Source of the DNA: Pseudomonadota bacterium
Lineage (GTDB): Bacteria > Pseudomonadota > Gammaproteobacteria > Burkholderiales > Burkholderiaceae_D
Assembly (NCBI GenBank): GCA_023435945.1
Contig: JAEZLB010000341.1
Location: 1-5,746, forward strand
Length of the DNA: 5,746 nucleotides
Reading direction: 5' to 3'
Within the stretch, counting starts at the first letter, position 1. Each line of letters starts with the position of its first letter. This document shows positions 4,744 to 5,746 of this stretch, piece by piece. The notes beneath the pieces were generated by a model, which saw only the letters and a list, made by a program, of their open reading frames with translations, had not been told where the DNA came from and ran no database searches. Position numbers and translations under genes: made by a program.

Positions 4744-5451
4744 TCAGGCCAATCCACGAGATTTTTTGTAGTGAGCAAGATAAGGTTCCATCATGGTATG
4801 GCGGCTGCCTTCCTGGAGGAAAGAGACCGGTGAAAAGTTCACCATGCGGACAACACAATCGGTTTTTTCATGCCCCACGTCGATGACATTGATGCAGCCG
4901 GCAGTCTGTATCAGGTTGCCCAGGAACAGACGCTGTCCCGTGATGGCGTAGGACAGCAGTGCGCAATTGACGCCTCCGTGCAGCACCAGCAGTACATTGT
5001 CCCAGGACATATCGCTGCGTAGTTGATCGAGGCCAGCATGCACGCGATCCATGAGTTCGCCTATGCTTTCACCCTCCAGGAAGCGTACCTCTTCTGCCAC
5101 CATGCCGGAAAATGCTGCGGTGAAGGCATCCTTGAGATTGTGGTCGGGGATGCCGGCCAGATTGCCGCCACGAATTTCCCGCCAGTCCGGCCAGCACTCT
5201 ATCTCGAGGCGTTGTCCCGTTTCAGCCAGCACGCGTTGCGCGGTTTCCTTTGTACGTGGCAAGCCGGAGCATATGACGCGGTCGAAACGGAATTGGGAGT
5301 CGGCAAAAACCCGTCCGGCCGCTTGTGCCTGTTGCCGGCCGAGCTCATTGAGAGGCACTTCATCCGGTGGGTAAGGTTTGCCGTGTTCATCGAAATACGT
5401 GACATCGCCATGGCGCATCAGATATATGCGGCGGCGTACAGGAGTGGTCAT
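4744..5451 (-). CDS. Histidine phosphatase family protein (phosphoglycerate-mutase-like)
   Basis: A 235-residue branch 1 histidine phosphatase. The N-terminal LMRHGD carries R13-H14-G15, with H14 the residue that becomes phosphorylated. R66 in SGLPRTKET is the second catalytic arginine, E92 in DWREIRGG is the likely general acid, and H158 in LVLHGG is the second catalytic histidine, so the active site is complete. This suggests a phosphatase rather than a degenerate relative; the substrate is not predictable. The ATG at 5451 is preferred over a start at 5523 because AAGGA lies 9 nt upstream and the domain starts at once; the longer form would also overlap the upstream gene. It follows the enoyl-CoA hydratase stop by 37 nt, indicating an operon. 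Phosphatases of this family occur beside acyl-CoA dehydrogenase and phosphotransferase genes in proteobacterial acyl-CoA operons, so a role there is a reasonable inference. Confidence 0.93.
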   Translation of the reverse strand: MTTPVRRRIYLMRHGDVTYFDEHGKPYPPDEVPLNELGRQQAQAAGRVFADSQFRFDRVICSGLPRTKETAQRVLAETGQRLEIECWPDWREIRGGNLAGIPDHNLKDAFTAAFSGMVAEEVRFLEGESIGELMDRVHAGLDQLRSDMSWDNVLLVLHGGVNCALLSYAITGQRLFLGNLIQTAGCINVIDVGHEKTDCVVRMVNFSPVSFLQEGSRHTMMEPYLAHYKKSRGLA

Positions 5452-5460
5452 TGAATGTGG

Positions 5461-5465
5461 TCCTT
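5461..5465 (-). promoter_or_regulatory. Shine-Dalgarno that decides the phosphatase start
   Basis: AAGGA on the minus strand stands 9 nt before the ATG at 5451. It supports this start over the longer open frame beginning at 5523 inside the upstream gene. Confidence 0.6.
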
Positions 5466-5488
5466 GTGCATACGGGCCTGAAAAGCAT

Positions 5489-5746
5489 TCAGATTTCCAG
5501 GCGAAACTTGGCTTCTGCCGCAAGCTGCTGAGTTAGCGAAGCATGCAGCGCTTCTTTCAACAAAATTTTGATGCCTTCAGTCCGGCCTGCTTCTGAAGCA
5601 AGATGCTGCGCCCAGATCAACGCCATCTCGAAGGTCGCGCCATGCTCGGTCAGTCGATTGATCAGTCCGGCGGCTTGCAGACGTGTGGCCGGTAAGGGGG
5701 CGGCGGCAGTCAGCATTTCCATCGCAAGCTGGCGCGGCAATCCCTG
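5489..5746 (-). CDS. Enoyl-CoA hydratase/isomerase family protein, C-terminal part
   Basis: The last 85 residues of a crotonase-superfamily protein whose N-terminal two thirds lie beyond the right edge. The visible part starts in the helix QGLPRQLAMEMLTAAAPL, continues with ATRLQAAGLINRLTEHG (the family's typical A..A..GLVN+V block) and ends in the C-terminal helical segment with WAQHLASEAGR and a terminal KFRLEI. The oxyanion-hole and catalytic glutamate regions are outside the window, so hydratase, isomerase or hydrolase activity cannot be told apart. It likely acts on acyl-CoA thioesters in beta-oxidation or a related catabolic route. The short gap to the histidine phosphatase gene suggests joint transcription. 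Confidence 0.88.
   Translation of the reverse strand, partial: QGLPRQLAMEMLTAAAPLPATRLQAAGLINRLTEHGATFEMALIWAQHLASEAGRTEGIKILLKEALHASLTQQLAAEAKFRLEI

Noticed and set aside
5023..5454. Plus-strand frames opposite the histidine phosphatase
   Set aside because: They are mirror frames of a gene with a complete active site; no domain is seen.

Overview
The window looks like an ordinary chromosomal stretch of a betaproteobacterium, most likely in Burkholderiales near Oxalobacteraceae (Herminiimonas/Janthinobacterium/Collimonas type). This rests on moderate GC content, the betaproteobacterial style of the 69-residue cold shock protein, and the mix of PagL-like, YfcG-like and acyl-CoA-type genes. 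The placement is inferred from protein character, not from a search.

Layout, left to right. (1) Positions 1-722, minus strand: the N-terminal 240 residues of a flavin-dependent oxidoreductase of the tryptophan-halogenase-like family, running off the left edge. (2) 723-1033: no convincing gene. (3) 1034-1621, minus: a PagL-like outer-membrane lipid A 3-O-deacylase with a signal peptide. (4) 1622-2045: non-coding, with a possible pagL promoter and a strong UUCG-loop terminator on the plus strand that has no evident gene in front of it. (5) 2046-2317, plus: tRNA-Leu(UAA) and tRNA-Gly(GCC), a possible promoter between them, then a strong terminator. (6) 2325-2494: a structured convergent intergenic region bounded by a perfect 21-bp inverted repeat. 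(7) 2530-2739, minus: a CspA-family cold shock protein with its own terminator and probable promoter. (8) 3020-3658, minus: a NarL/FixJ-type response regulator with a GTG start and a good sigma70-like promoter about 120 bp upstream. (9) 3952-4644, minus: a YfcG-like Nu-class glutathione transferase/disulfide reductase. (10) 4744-5451, minus: a histidine phosphatase. (11) 5489-5746, minus: the C-terminal end of an enoyl-CoA hydratase/isomerase family protein, running off the right edge.

The last three genes run in one direction. The hydratase and phosphatase are only 37 nt apart and are probably co-transcribed; the GST follows after 99 nt and may belong to the same acyl-CoA-related unit. The PagL-like and halogenase-like genes also run in one direction but are separated by about 310 nt. 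The other genes appear to be single units.

I found no mobile element with a transposase, no CRISPR array, no prophage gene and no clearly novel multi-gene system. The parts most worth a second look are non-coding: the 21-bp inverted repeat joining two convergent terminators, and the terminator without a gene upstream of tRNA-Leu. The Glu-to-Asp change at the presumed third catalytic position of the PagL-like protein is also of interest.
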